Source: Siphonodentalium dalli (Eukaryota; Mollusca; Scaphopoda; Gadilida; Siphonodentaliidae). From it: a stretch of 64,000 bases of DNA. The position numbers were made by a program, and so were the translations under genes. The notes under the pieces are model-generated. The model did not search any database and was not told the DNA's origin. It saw only the letters and a program-made list of their open reading frames with translations. The stretch covers positions 39,313,797-39,377,796 of the forward strand of contig CP136061.1 in the NCBI GenBank assembly GCA_032622095.1, read 5' to 3'. Shown one piece after another: positions 1 through 9,950 of the stretch (positions within the stretch are counted from its first letter, which is position 1; every line of letters begins with the position of its first letter).

Positions 1-120
1 TGATCGTGTCTGTAAGAAACTCTGATCGTGTCTGTAAGAAACTCTGATCGTGTCTATAAGAAATTACAAGTGTCAACAAGAAACCCGGACAGTGTCTACA
101 ATAATCCGGATAACACAAGA
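1..120. repeat. 22-bp tandem repeat cut by the window start
   Basis: Three good copies of CTGATCGTGTCTGTAAGAAA, followed by degenerate copies (GTGTCAACAAGAAACC) to about position 120. The array may extend outside the window. Confidence 0.7.
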
Positions 121-1199
121 AATTCAGATCGATGCATGATCTTTTCGATAAGAAATTAGAATTTGTTCACGTTCACTGACGCAAGTCCATTTGAAGGAAT
201 GAACACTCATACTGAGTCCGTTCATCCATAAATCTGATCAAACATGGGGGTAGTAACAGTAATTTGCAGGACGGTATGTAGTTTTTTTTTTGTATCTGGC
301 ATTTTCGGTGACCCACCACCCCCAAACCTGCAAAAAATAATTTTTACTCCCAATTTGTGTACAAATTTCACTTTTTTTGTCTAAAACCGCATAGAACTCT
401 ATTGATATCATGTGACTGGGAAATTATCTCATTTATTTCAAATAACAGTTTAACCTGTTTCAGAAACTGTTTTAATTGAAAACAAAATGTGTTATAAATT
501 GCCGATCATCTGTCAACCTAGGTCATTGAGCAGGATACACACAATTCCATAATTTCTATCAATATCCTCTGATTAGTCTGTCAACCATCCCATTATCTGA
601 CATATTCCATACCACTGTTGTTAGTCTACTGGAGCAACTTCTATTATACTAAACTAGTTGAAACAGGCTCCCCTCTGGAACCTATATTCAGCGTCGGAGA
701 GACCTGTGGGCTCTTTGTGGGACTTCGCTCACATTTTGATCTTAGACAGAGGCTGTATTCAGCGGCGGTCCCTTGTTGCGCTTCAAGCTCATTTTGATCG
801 TTGAAACATTTTGATTTATATATATTGTTTTAAATTTTTTTGTTTTAGATTGAACTCCTTGATCAATTTAATAAAGCCAATTTTATTTTATTTTTTTAAT
901 TCAAAATTTTGAAAAAATAACACCGTTATAATATCCGCCAGGGTCACACGGCACAATCGTTTTGACGATTCCGTGACCAATTTCTCGATTCAGCGGCTTG
1001 ACAACCACGGTGCTACGGCAGTTTAACAGTTGAACGTAGTAGAAACACCAGCGCAAGCATTATTATATATTTTTTTAAATATATATATTCTTGAATGTTT
1101 CATACAAACGCTTGTTTTTTTTTCTCATATCGCTCGGATTAGTCAAACACCGCGAACATGACAACTTTTGAAAAAATAACGCTACTTTTTCGTAGAGAG
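121..1199. other. Non-coding, AT-rich
   Basis: No gene seen. A short duplicated motif, CTGTATTCAGCG / CTATATTCAGCG with TCACATTTTGATC, occurs twice at about 685-800. Poly-T and AT runs dominate from 810 to 1110. Confidence 0.5.
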
Positions 1200-1349
1200 T
1201 AATCAATTGGTTTCGATTATTACGTGAAATATCTCACATGGGAGGCGGACCTGGAAAAACCCAAGTGAGCGGAGCGAACAAGGTTTTTACCAATAGGACC
1301 GGATCCCATAGTGAATTTATGTCACGTAATCATCGCAACCAATTGATTA
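1200..1349. mobile_element. Small inverted-repeat element, 150 bp
   Basis: Arms of about 30 bp begin ATCAATTGGTTTCGAT and end ATCGCAACCAATTGAT, bounded by TA on both sides. The arms also pair through TTACGTGA / TCACGTAA. The inner part is GC-richer (GGAGGCGGACCTGG). Probably a MITE with TA target. Confidence 0.6.
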
Positions 1350-1787
1350 TTATGTATAAACCACACTATCCACCACCGAAAAGGCGCTAATTCTGAAGAT
1401 AATATGTTATAAAAATATTCCCGATCAGCTGATCAAGTGCGCTCACCGGTGACATAATTCGCAGTAGTGATATTATAACTTTAAATCACCGAGAAATCCT
1501 TTCAAATTACTGCTAAGTGTGTAATAAAATTGTATAAATTCAAAACGTCACGTGACCGGTCACCTGCAATCACAACGTAACGACGAAGACATGTTTTGTT
1601 TATTGATGACTCATGATAACATATACGTATGCGGGGCATTTATATATATAGCTTCTGCTTGTAACTTTGAAAAATATCAAAATATCGTCTGATAAACAGC
1701 GTCCTTTGCTAAGCAATCAAAACAGTTTCAGAACCAAGAAGCGTAAATTACAAATCCATCAGACGATCGATAGTGTCCACACGATTT

Positions 1788-2247
1788 GTGACCCGCCATA
1801 TCAAATCCAGTCGTATGTCGGGATTTTTTTTACCCTGTGCCAATGCATTCTCTTATATATGCGAGTCGACCATAGGTCGCCTCGCATATATAAGAGAATG
1901 CATTGGCCTAACAATTTTTTACAATTTTAATAATTTTTTCGTGTATTCTTTAACAATTTTATAATTTCACCCATACAAAGCCCCAGACAAACATGAGCAG
2001 ACGACACTCTTCTATATGCTTCTATATATGTGTGGGGCTCCCTGCAGGGTTATGGATGTTTTTTTATTTTATGTCCTAAAAATTGTAAGAAACCTTTATT
2101 TAAAAGAAAATGATAAAATATTGTTAGGCCAATGCATTCTCTTATATATGCGAGGCGACCTATGGTCGACTCGCATATATAAGAGAATGCATTGGTACAG
2201 GGTAAAAAAACTCCCGACTTACGACTGGATTTGATATGGTGGGTCAC
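1788..2247. mobile_element. Hairpin-pair MITE, family A copy 1
   Basis: Complete element. Ends GTGACCCGCC ... GG(C/T)GGGTCAC, flanked by the 4-bp duplication ATTT (1784-1787, 2248-2251). Just inside each end sits a hairpin of about 70 bp, the right one an inverted copy of the left. The core holds a conserved GAGCAGACGACACTCTTC stretch and GTGGGGCTCCCTGCAGGG. No coding capacity. Confidence 0.85.
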
Positions 2248-2251
2248 ATTT

Positions 2252-3587
2252 GTCTAAGATCAGCCACTCTGCCATGATGCAAACTGCTAAACACCAATAG
2301 AGTTACGCTTCTTGGCATATGATTTCCCCATTTGAAATATGTCTGCTGATGCAGATCGATTATCCGTGAGTGAAGGGGCACCTAGCGGGACAGAAACCCA
2401 TACATATAGGCGGATAATAGCCAGGTTTAGACACCAATACTTCTAACCTGTAACGTGTGATACTTTTGATGTCTGACAAAAGAGCAAAAGAGGGATTATA
2501 GATTAATTACAACATGTACACCTCCGGTTGGCTTATTTTATCAAGGAGTGAACTATTAGCATTGCTTCGATGTTAGATATTCAACTCGATGTTGAAGTTA
2601 TAATGGCTTCTGTTACACAGTTTGATTCAACGTAGACATCGATCACTGTTGGTTATCGGAAAAGGCCAAAATCACTCTTGGTTTTTTGTTGTTCAAATCT
2701 GGTTCTATATTTGTTTATATCTAACGACAGTCACGTTTACAAGATTCAGATACCCATGCACCTAGGCACCTTGCAAAATCATTAATATCGGAAAGAAGCT
2801 ATATGATCGTGTTACATGCGTTTAAAAACACAGTCCGTTTTCATCGGAAGCCATTATAGTAATGAATATGTAGTAAGATTGAGATGGCTTGTGGTGCTTA
2901 GTAACAGTATACATGTAGCCTATAGGTGGACGGTACCTACAGATAGGACCATTATTTGGGAGCTGCACTTGGATGGAAAGTCACGTAATTGTATAGCGCC
3001 AAACCACGTGTATTATGTGTTTTATAGTACAACGTGTACTCGGGTGTAAATATAAGCTTCAACATTTCAATCACAATTAGCGTTAATTTGCTTCAATCAA
3101 AATGAGATCAATGCGCGTAGGGAAATCCCATTACCTCACCATCTGCATAGCAGGTCGCTCATTCGGTATGATAATACTCGGTTATCATTCGGTTATACCA
3201 AGACTCTATTATTATTCCTCTTTGCAGCACGGTGTGTATGCTACGCGTCAAACCGGATTGATCACACGTTATAAGTTACGTAACAGGTGAGTATGACATT
3301 CTCAACGACTTGGCCATTTCAACGTTGTTGAACTTATTATCTAAACATTTCCCACGAATGAATATGAATCATACTGCTCTTGTATTATCTGGGTTTTTTT
3401 CTTCTGCAGTCTGCTTTTACAACCTGAACCTCATTCTGCACACACCAGACCAAATAGTTGCATGCTGGAGTACACACCAAAATTAGCAAAAAACTATAAC
3501 TTCTTAAGTTCAAGCCTGGTTATAATTTTCTAAGTTGTTCCCACATATTGCAATTATGATTGGGTAGGTCCTTCTGAGGTCAAGAGA
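2252..3587. other. No feature recognised
   Basis: Unique-looking AT-rich sequence. Open frames at 2816-3049 and 3102-3290 lack protein-like composition or splice logic and are not called. Confidence 0.5.
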
Positions 3588-3599
3588 GTGGGAAATTCT

Positions 3600-3940
3600 C
3601 AGAAGCTTAATCCTTTCTTTACTAAACTCTCATTGACGAGTAGTTCCCTTAGGAAATGTTCAGATAATAAGTTTAACCCTTTCTTTACTAAACTCTCATT
3701 GACGAGTAGTTCCCTTAGGAAATGTTCAGATAATAAGTTTAACCCTTTCTTTGCTAAACTCTCATTGACGAGTAGTTCCCTTAGGAAATGTTCAGATAAT
3801 AAGTTTAACTCTTTCTATAGTAAACTCTCATTGACGAGTAGTTCCCATAGGAAATGTTCAGATAATAAGTTAACCCTTTCTATACTAAATTCTCAATGAC
3901 CAGTAGTTAGTTCCCTTAGGAAATATTCAGGTAATAAGTT
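3600..3940. repeat. 66-bp tandem repeat, five copies
   Basis: The unit contains AACCCTTTCTTTACTAAACT and CATTGACGAGTAGTTCCCTT. The last copies are diverged. Because 66 is divisible by three, a 103-codon open frame results, but it is only repeat. Related sequence occurs singly at about 29438-29640 and, inverted, at 38400-38505. The array therefore seems to be an amplified piece of a dispersed element starting TTAACCCTTTCTATACTAA. Confidence 0.75.
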
Positions 3941-4019
3941 CAATAAACGACCATAGAGGTTCCCAGCAATGAATACAAATTATTCTATAGCTGTATTATC
4001 ATTCCGTCGGGGTGTCATC

Positions 4020-4420
4020 TGCTAAGATAACCTTAAAGACATACTCTGTACTTGTTCGGGTGCGTGAAACTGATAAGATAGATAGTACTCAGGAGCTATG
4101 CCAACTGGAGGAATGTCAAATTCTATTAACATCGCTGAAAATCTGAAGCAAATAGACTGTACCATTCCATAGAAAACATCATCTGAACTACGCTCAATTG
4201 TAAATATTTACTACTCGATTCGGGACGAAACTATCGGCGATAATCTAACACAAATGATTTCGCCATCGAGAGCCATTGCATTTAATTAATATATAAGAAT
4301 GACGATGCGTATCGTCAATTTGGATTAATATTCATAACAAATAACAAGTTTGAGCAATATTATTCTCAATTTCTATTTGATCACCCTACCGGAGTGTTTC
4401 ACATCACTTTAACGCCGAGT
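4020..4420 (+). repeat. Dispersed ~400-bp repeat, copy 1
   Basis: Matches 32697-33095 in inverse orientation along its whole length with moderate divergence. Shared landmarks are CGATTCGGGACG, AGTAAATATTTAC (inverse), ATTTCGCCATCGAGAG and GATCACCCTACCGGAGTG. No terminal repeats or ORF are seen. Probably an old non-autonomous element or segmental copy. Confidence 0.65.
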
Positions 4421-5371
4421 CGTTGAGAATGTGGAGTATAGTTAACCCACAGAAGTGAATATCCCAGATCCAGATAAGAAAGGAACTACTATACTGTTGT
4501 TAATGATATGTTTGGATGTCAGCCATTTAATAGTGCACACAATAATACATTGTATACTAATGCAACAGACGTTAGAGGCATACGTAACCCCATCGCTACC
4601 TATTTGTATATATATACAGAGAGGTTTTGCAGACACACACTTACAGTGAGCAGTTAGGAAACGTGACACGGTAACAGACTGGGTGGCAACATGGATGTAA
4701 CAGAAAGAGATATTAGTTCAATATGAAGTCATATCAAGGATAGTTAGTCACGGCTAGGACACTGGAACTATTCTGTCGCACATACCATATACACACACTG
4801 ATCTAATATAGGTTGGTGTGTTTCATTGAATGGTATGTCTGGTAGGTCCATTTAGGTTCATATAGAGCGTATTTCAGATTCAAATTATGACGATATGGGA
4901 TTAATTGTGTTTTTAAATAAGTTCAATATGATCTTATTTTCAGAACAGATGAACACACATGGGCTATATCAATATTATAAAATAGTATTATTTTCCACCC
5001 ATCGCTAACACTATTGATTGTGCAAAAGCTGTCACATGATAATCTGCCAAATGTCACATGGGACTCCGAAAGTGTCAAGAAAGTTTCAAGAACCACAGGA
5101 GTCCCGAAGTCATATTTGACTCCTGATGACTAATTTTCATAAACATACATATGGATAATAAATATGTCATTATACAATTTTGTGTACCCTATTGTTTTCT
5201 CGTACCAACCCAGGTTGTGGTGATGCATCTCAATATGAATTTTCACCACAACCTGGAGTCGTACAAGAAAAACACATACTGTACACAACATTGTATAATA
5301 ACTTTATAATAATAATGTTGACCTTCGTGAATATTGGACCCTGTGTAGCTAAAATATTCCTAACTGCCAAG
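4421..5371. other. Non-coding, with one hairpin
   Basis: Nothing coding is seen. A hairpin at about 5191-5271 pairs CAGGTTGTGGTGA with TCACCACAACCTG across a 20-bp loop, with further pairing CTCGTAC / GTACAAG outside. The right part is downstream of the KY-like gene. Confidence 0.45.
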
Positions 5372-5377
5372 TTTATT
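5372..5377 (-). promoter_or_regulatory. Candidate poly(A) signal of the KY-like gene
   Basis: AATAAA on the minus strand, about 200 nt after the KY-like stop codon. It is the first canonical hexamer I noticed there. The motif is common in AT-rich DNA, so this is only a position-based suggestion. Confidence 0.3.
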
Positions 5378-5575
5378 AGCGAATTTGCAAAATCTCTCTT
5401 ATGATGAAAGTCGGTCATAATTACCATAATAACAGATAATTATGCATGTATGGAAAGCCCTATGTTTATGAGAAATACATGAGAATAAAGCATGTGTGTG
5501 AACAATTGAAAATGCCAACAAACTGGAACGAAGTGTTGTTCCGTTTTTAGTAGATGTATACTTTACGACACCTCG

Positions 5576-6200
5576 TCACAATAATTCGTCTTTATATTCG
5601 ATCTTGTATTGGAATGCGGGGATATCCCGGTCTTCTTCGATATCGTGGACTAGTAGTGTGAAATAGTAGCTCCCCTCCTTGGGAAGAGTCATATGAAACG
5701 TCTCGGCGTTATCAACATGCCGGATTTCCTGGTCAATGTTCTGGTTCAAAAGGTCATGGTCAACTCCTAGAGAATTACCGTAATATTCGAGGTACGGGGT
5801 GACTGCGATATCACGCAGAAGCACCGTGATACTGAGTCTACCATCGAAAGTCCTGATCACAGAGCGCATGCTCAGTGGACGGATGTTAAATGCAAACATG
5901 GCGGGCCACGTCTTCAACATGCCCGAGAAATCATCAACAGTCATCTGCTGGTTCATTAATAACCAGCGCTTGTCTTTTGGGAAGTGTGACAGCCTGAATT
6001 CGTCAGGCGGTGTCATGAAATAATGTTCCGTGAAGAATTTCTCCCTTGAAGCACCAAAGTGACAGTCGAGAAGCTGGTAGTGTGCGTCTATAGAAACGGA
6101 GTTCCACGTGTGGTAACACGAGATCTTCATGGTATCACCGGGTCTGTAGCTCGCGTGTTTAACGAAACCTTCGATTACTTCACACTTAAGATCCGCGGAT
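5576..6200 (-). CDS. KY-like gene exon D (terminal exon: His/Asp half and C-terminal beta domain)
   Basis: The acceptor TTTCATTTCAG precedes 6200. Translation runs 207 residues to a TGA at 5578-5576 and ends YKDELL. The visible order is EGFVKHASYRPGD, HTWNSV (His), LLDCHFGA (Asp), EHYFMTPPDEFRLSHFPKDK, then a region ending in FTLLVHDIEED and QYKIEY, which resembles the beta-sandwich that follows the core in KY proteins. The open frame runs on 5' of the acceptor to 6301, but that part is intron. Reading ends after one beta domain, so the protein is short for the family. Confidence 0.88.
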
Positions 6201-7382
6201 CTGAAATGAAAATTATGTAAAAATTTAAGGATTTTTCCTGATTTTTCTACGTTAATTGGTAAAGGAATCCGGACCCATGACATTGGGAAAAAAATACGCA
6301 ATCGGCATCAAATTGGAATTTAGAAACAGTTTAACCCCCTGAAAAAATATGTTTTAAAAACTTCATTGCCATAAGTAAAGAACAGCTGTCAGTAAAAGAT
6401 GAAAAATCAATTTGTTGATGTGTAATGTACTAACACATAACTACAATCACTTCCATCTGTAAACATTTAAAGAAATATTTGATTCGAAATCGGGTGGGAA
6501 ATGGCATATTTTTGGCGTTAAGAAAGGAGCATAGTGCTACCAAAGAGAATCCATGATATTAGACACAATGTGAGCTGTTTTCGTTCTGATTAATAAATTA
6601 AGCCAATAATCGATGTAGACTGGCGAAGCTTAAATACTGTTGGACAAAAATGTTCAAAATAGATAGACACGCTGATCGAGTATGATACGGATTTTTGCCC
6701 AACTCAAACATTCGACAACGGCATGTCCCTTTGAACAGCGAATGAGAGGAAATGGGCGCGGCTGCCCCTAATGACCCCCTCTAATGAGGACCAGGTGTCG
6801 TTTCTGCTTCATATCATTGCCAAAAAGGTCTGAAATATATATAATGGTCGCAGACCCCATGTCCCCCGAAAACAGGTGGCAGTCGAAAAAGAGGCATAAC
6901 TCAAATTAAATAATAAATCGGACCGTGACCATAGTGGAGAAAGGTCTGCAATATCAGACTGAAAACCCTACCTTTGCTGGATGGATTTACTATTCCCATT
7001 GCTGTCCGTAGCTTCCCGCGAAATATAATTTTATCGATGGAATATTCCATATTTTCCCCATACAAATGGCTATACCATGCATTATCGTTATCCTGTTTAC
7101 GCATTCTTACCTCGCAAGTTCAGCAAAGAACGAAGAATAGGCAAGAGTTTTGTCAGCAATCATTTTAAGGCGGCCGACCGGACAGTCCCGCCGCTTAGTA
7201 GACTTCCGGTATCTGTTCACATCCTGACAGGATAGCCACCTATACAGCGCCTGCGCGCGCAGAAGTTCTGATTGAAGATTATGGACGACGTCACGTGACA
7301 GGGATCTGATATCATCGTAATGATCTGGCTTGATCTGTAACAAGATAATGGCTAAATACATCACGTGGTTTCAAAATGACGG

Positions 7383-7447
<65 letters not shown>

Positions 7448-9046
7448 GGACCACTGAACAGTAATTTGTAGATACTATTACCAACGAGAGGTTGCACCAC
7501 GCGTGCTGGCATACCCATAAATTGAAACATGGACAGAATGGGATCCAAATATAAAGCGAATAAAAGGGGGAAATGGGCATGTCATTCAAAGCCGGCATTC
7601 TGATGGTGAACATCCATACCAAGTTTTATTCAGATTTCAATTTCTGTGTATACTTTTATCATTGAATTCGATAATCGTTTCAGTAAAGAAACGGTGAAAA
7701 ATATGTGAACGATTTGAATGATCTTTGAGAAGGCGGTTGTCCTGAGATATCGGACATGTGCCATCTATCTGGATTATTGAATGTTACTATATTTAAACCC
7801 ATTCGATGCTGTTGAGTTGCTCGTAAGACAATCCGGCCCACGCTGTTCCCACCCCATTTCACTACTCACCCTTTCGATGCGTTCCAGTTGCTCGTAGGAC
7901 AATCCAACCCACGGAATACCGGATCCGTCCAGTTCGGCCTCTTTCGTCACCTCCGAACTGGAGTAACTCCCGGATGACGTGCTGACGGCGATTCCGCTAT
8001 CCGGACGTCGTTTCTCGTAAAGCTTCTTCTAAAATATAAATCACATACAATATTATAATCGCTAGTCTATAAAGATCACGCTTGCGGGTAAAACCTGATG
8101 AAATGAATCGACAATCCAGTATTATGAGCAAGTTTCTGATTGGTCAAAGTTTGTGGATTTAATGGCGATCTGGTTAAAGCGAACCAATCCAAACTCTTTT
8201 TTTTTATTTTGTCAAATATGTAATATTTAGTTTATCAAATGCTCGTCTGTGATATAACCTACAATACACCTACTAAGTCTGTCTTTGCTCGTGAAAATAA
8301 GCACATAACGGGCTTATTTTAATGAGCGAAATAAGCTCATATTGGCATTATTTAACCTCAATATACGCTCAATATCGACATAAAGCGCGGTAGTTAAACC
8401 AGTCCAATGTGGGACTATTTCAATACGAATCAATCCCTTAGTGGCATTATGTATTCTTATGTATTCTTTAACAATTTTATAATTTCACCCATACAGAGCC
8501 CCAGAAAAACATCAGCAGACGACACTCTTCTATATGCTTCTATATATGTGTGGGGCTCCCTGCAGGGTAATGGATGTTTTTTATTTTATGTCCTAAAAAT
8601 TGTAAGAAATATTTATTTAAAACATGATAAAAAATTGTTAGGCCAATGCATTCTCTTATATATGCGAGGCGACCTATGGTCGACTCGCATATATAATAGA
8701 ATGCATTGGCACAGGGTAAACAAATCCCGACTTCCGACTGGATTTGATATGGCGGGTCAGACATGTGTACAAGGCTAAGTTGACTGAGCATATCACGACT
8801 GGACACAGGGAACAGGAATCTTACGTTGTCATTTGGAGGTTCGCTGTGTTTTAGAGTGATCATTCTTACATTGTCGTTTGGAGGTTCGCTGAGTTTTAGA
8901 GTTATCTTCTTATCGGCGTCTATTCTTTTGAGTGACGGCTGAGATCTGGACATGGAGATGGCTGACCTTCCCGGTGACTTGACGACATTTGACCTCTGAG
9001 TTGAGATGCCTGACTTGTTCCTCTGCTCTGACGAAGATCTGATTGA
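5576..9046 (-). CDS. KY/hillarin-like transglutaminase-fold protein, four 3' coding exons (5' end missing)
   Basis: Spliced gene on the minus strand. Exons are 9046-8870, 8028-7870, 7334-7111 and 6200-5576; all have AG acceptors and GT donors, and the phases fit (0, 0, 2). The sum is 1185 nt, giving 394 residues and a TGA stop. Residues 1-59 are Ser/Arg-rich linker and 60-112 carry VGLSYEQLERIER. Residues 113-187 hold the family's AQALYRWLSCQDVN block, and 188-394 hold EGFVKHASYRPGD, HTWNSV and LLDCHFGA, then a beta-rich C-terminal part (TLPKEGSYYFTLLVHD). Family knowledge: kyphoscoliosis peptidase and hillarin carry a transglutaminase-like Cys-His-Asp domain linked to muscle or neural cytoskeleton. 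His (about 217) and Asp (about 232) are visible. The aligned Cys position (about 175, in KTLAYSSFF) is Thr, so a pseudoenzyme is likely. The family call is firm; the start codon is not in these exons. Confidence 0.85.
6201..7110 (-). other. Intron between KY exons C and D
   Basis: Runs from donor GTAAGA to acceptor TTTCATTTCAG. An open frame at 6901-7104 is within it. Joining exon C directly to D restores the family pattern, so that frame is not an exon. No element is recognised inside. Confidence 0.65.
7111..7334 (-). CDS. KY-like gene exon C (N-terminal half of transglutaminase-like domain)
   Basis: 74 codons plus two bases; the split codon AG/A (Arg) joins to exon D. The acceptor TTGTTACAG precedes 7334 and the donor GTAAGA follows 7111. 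The helix ending AQALYRWLSCQDVN is the family's RAIFRW-type motif. The following KTLAYSSFFAELAR is the segment that should carry the nucleophile in active members, and Thr occupies that place here. Splicing to exon D gives AELARSADLKCEVIEG, matching the family's C-R-x-A-G-L-x-C-E pattern. Confidence 0.85.
7384..7441. repeat. (AT)n microsatellite
   Basis: About 58 bp of uninterrupted TA/AT in the intron just upstream of KY exon C in the gene's direction. It produces spurious Tyr-Ile repeat frames. Confidence 0.95.
7870..8028 (-). CDS. KY-like gene exon B
   Basis: 53 codons, phase 0 at both ends. The acceptor is TATTTTAG at 8029 and the donor GTGAGT follows 7870. It encodes KKLYEKRRPDSG, a Ser-rich stretch, and then IPWVGLSYEQLERIER just before the domain. 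A diverged second copy of its 3' end lies about 71 bp downstream (about 7806-7862), but the copied donor has decayed to GGGTTT, so the copy should be intronic. Confidence 0.8.
8275..8375. repeat. Fragment resembling family E
   Basis: Short degenerate stretch with AAATAAGCACATAACGGGC and GCGAAATAAGCTCATATTGG, like the family E flank. It lies in the intron between KY exons A and B. A similar fragment is at about 25106-25165. Confidence 0.3.
8455..8759. mobile_element. Hairpin-pair MITE, family A copy 2, left end lost
   Basis: Right half of family A: core, one complete hairpin, then the GGCGGGTCAG end. The left hairpin and terminal repeat are missing. It lies in the intron between KY exons A and B, or overlaps its edge. 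Confidence 0.75.
8870..9046 (-). CDS. KY-like gene exon A (Ser/Arg-rich linker, tandem donor sites)
   Basis: 59 codons, phase 0 at both ends. The acceptor is CATTTTAG at 9047 and the donor is GTAAGA directly after 8870. The sequence is rich in Ser, Arg and Lys (SIRSSSEQRN at the start, LKLSEPPNDN at the end), so it is probably a disordered linker. The last 45 nt of the exon plus donor are repeated immediately downstream. A second GTAAG follows 8825 and would add 15 in-frame residues ending again in HSEPPNDN. Which donor is used cannot be told from sequence. Confidence 0.7.
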
Positions 9047-9187
9047 CTAAAATGAAATGTATAAATCGAGATATGATTAATGCTAAACGAGGGATGGAGA
9101 GATAGAGAAAAACAGAGAGAGATAGAGAGGGATAGAGAGAGACGGGGGGGCCGAGAAAGGCGTTTGAATGAGTTTCAACTCTTATAG

Positions 9188-9404
9188 TACAGTAATACCC
9201 AAGGTAATTGACCACTTAACCACAGCAGAATTATGGGTAATTGTTCAGGATTTAGTCGGAAATATGGCTTGTTGCCATTCATCGGAAAGCTCTCGGCGAG
9301 AGCTTTCCGATGAATGGCAACAAGCCATATTTCCGACTAAATCCTGAAAAATTACCCATAATTTTGATGTGGTTAAGTGGTCTATTACTTTGGGCATTAC
9401 TGTA
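9188..9404. mobile_element. Near-perfect 217-bp palindromic element with TA flanks
   Basis: Almost the whole length folds on itself. Outer arms start CAGTAATACCCAAGG and end TGGGCATTACTG with TA on each side. The inner roughly 100 bp is a nearly perfect palindrome with centre CTCTCGGCGAGAG. The TA flank and CAGT start fit a Tc1/mariner-like non-autonomous element (inference). It lies just upstream of KY exon A in the gene's direction. Confidence 0.75.
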
Positions 9405-9759
9405 CCTGTGAACTGCTCCTTGTCCCGTGATATAAGTCGATATATACATAAAAATATGTACACGCAATACATGTACCTTGCTCCAATTTAAATTCGCGCA
9501 GTACTATTATTCGCTCAGTTTCGAATTCGCGCACCGAACTGCGCGAATTCAAAACTGACAAAAATATTTTCATTTCAGTTCTTAATAGTTCCAGAAGGTA
9601 ATTGTCTATATTAAAGATCACTACGGCGAAAATCTACATCAAGTAGACTGTAACTCCATTAACTTTTTGTTTCGATGATGGGTGGTTGAAAACTTCAAAC
9701 AATCATTCTAATATTCAAATAGGTATGGACATCATTGAATCGTATCATAATATTTTATT
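9405..9759. other. Non-coding
   Basis: No gene. Short inverted motif AATTCGCGCA / TGCGCGAATT at about 9491-9550. Confidence 0.4.
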
Positions 9760-9905
9760 TTATTGGTATATATTTAGTCCGCATATGAATATTGCATTGC
9801 ATTGGTAGATAGTCCGTATACGGGTAATGCATTTCATTTGTATATAGTCCGTATGCGAGTATTGCATTGTATTTATATATACAGTCCATATACGAGCATT
9901 GCTTG
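9760..9905. repeat. ~42-bp degenerate tandem repeat flanking the minisatellite
   Basis: Four copies of about TATATAGTCCGTATGCGAGT with ATTGCATTG. Related pieces lie on the far side of the minisatellite at about 12515-12560 and 12815-12870. The array may therefore have been inserted in, or grown inside, this repeat. Confidence 0.6.
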
Positions 9906-9908
9906 GTA

Positions 9909-9950
9909 GATAGCCGAACGGTTAGGGCGGTGGACTGGTAATGCTGTCTT
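9909..9950 (+). other. tRNA-like motif (A-box-like) at the edge of the 50-bp array
   Basis: TAGCCGAACGGTTAGGGCG followed by GTGGACTGGTAATGC resembles the D-arm and anticodon arm of a serine/leucine-type tRNA (TGGCCGAGNGGTTAAGGCG, then GGACTGNTAATCC). No T-arm or acceptor stem follows, so it is not a functional tRNA; probably a tRNA-derived SINE head. Confidence 0.45.

Noticed and set aside
6901-7104. Open frame considered as an extra KY exon
   Set aside because: Direct joining of 7111 to 6200 restores the family sequence and phase; no acceptor is seen for the frame.
9909-9950. Functional tRNA gene
   Set aside because: Only D-arm and anticodon-arm-like parts are present; there is no T-arm or acceptor stem.
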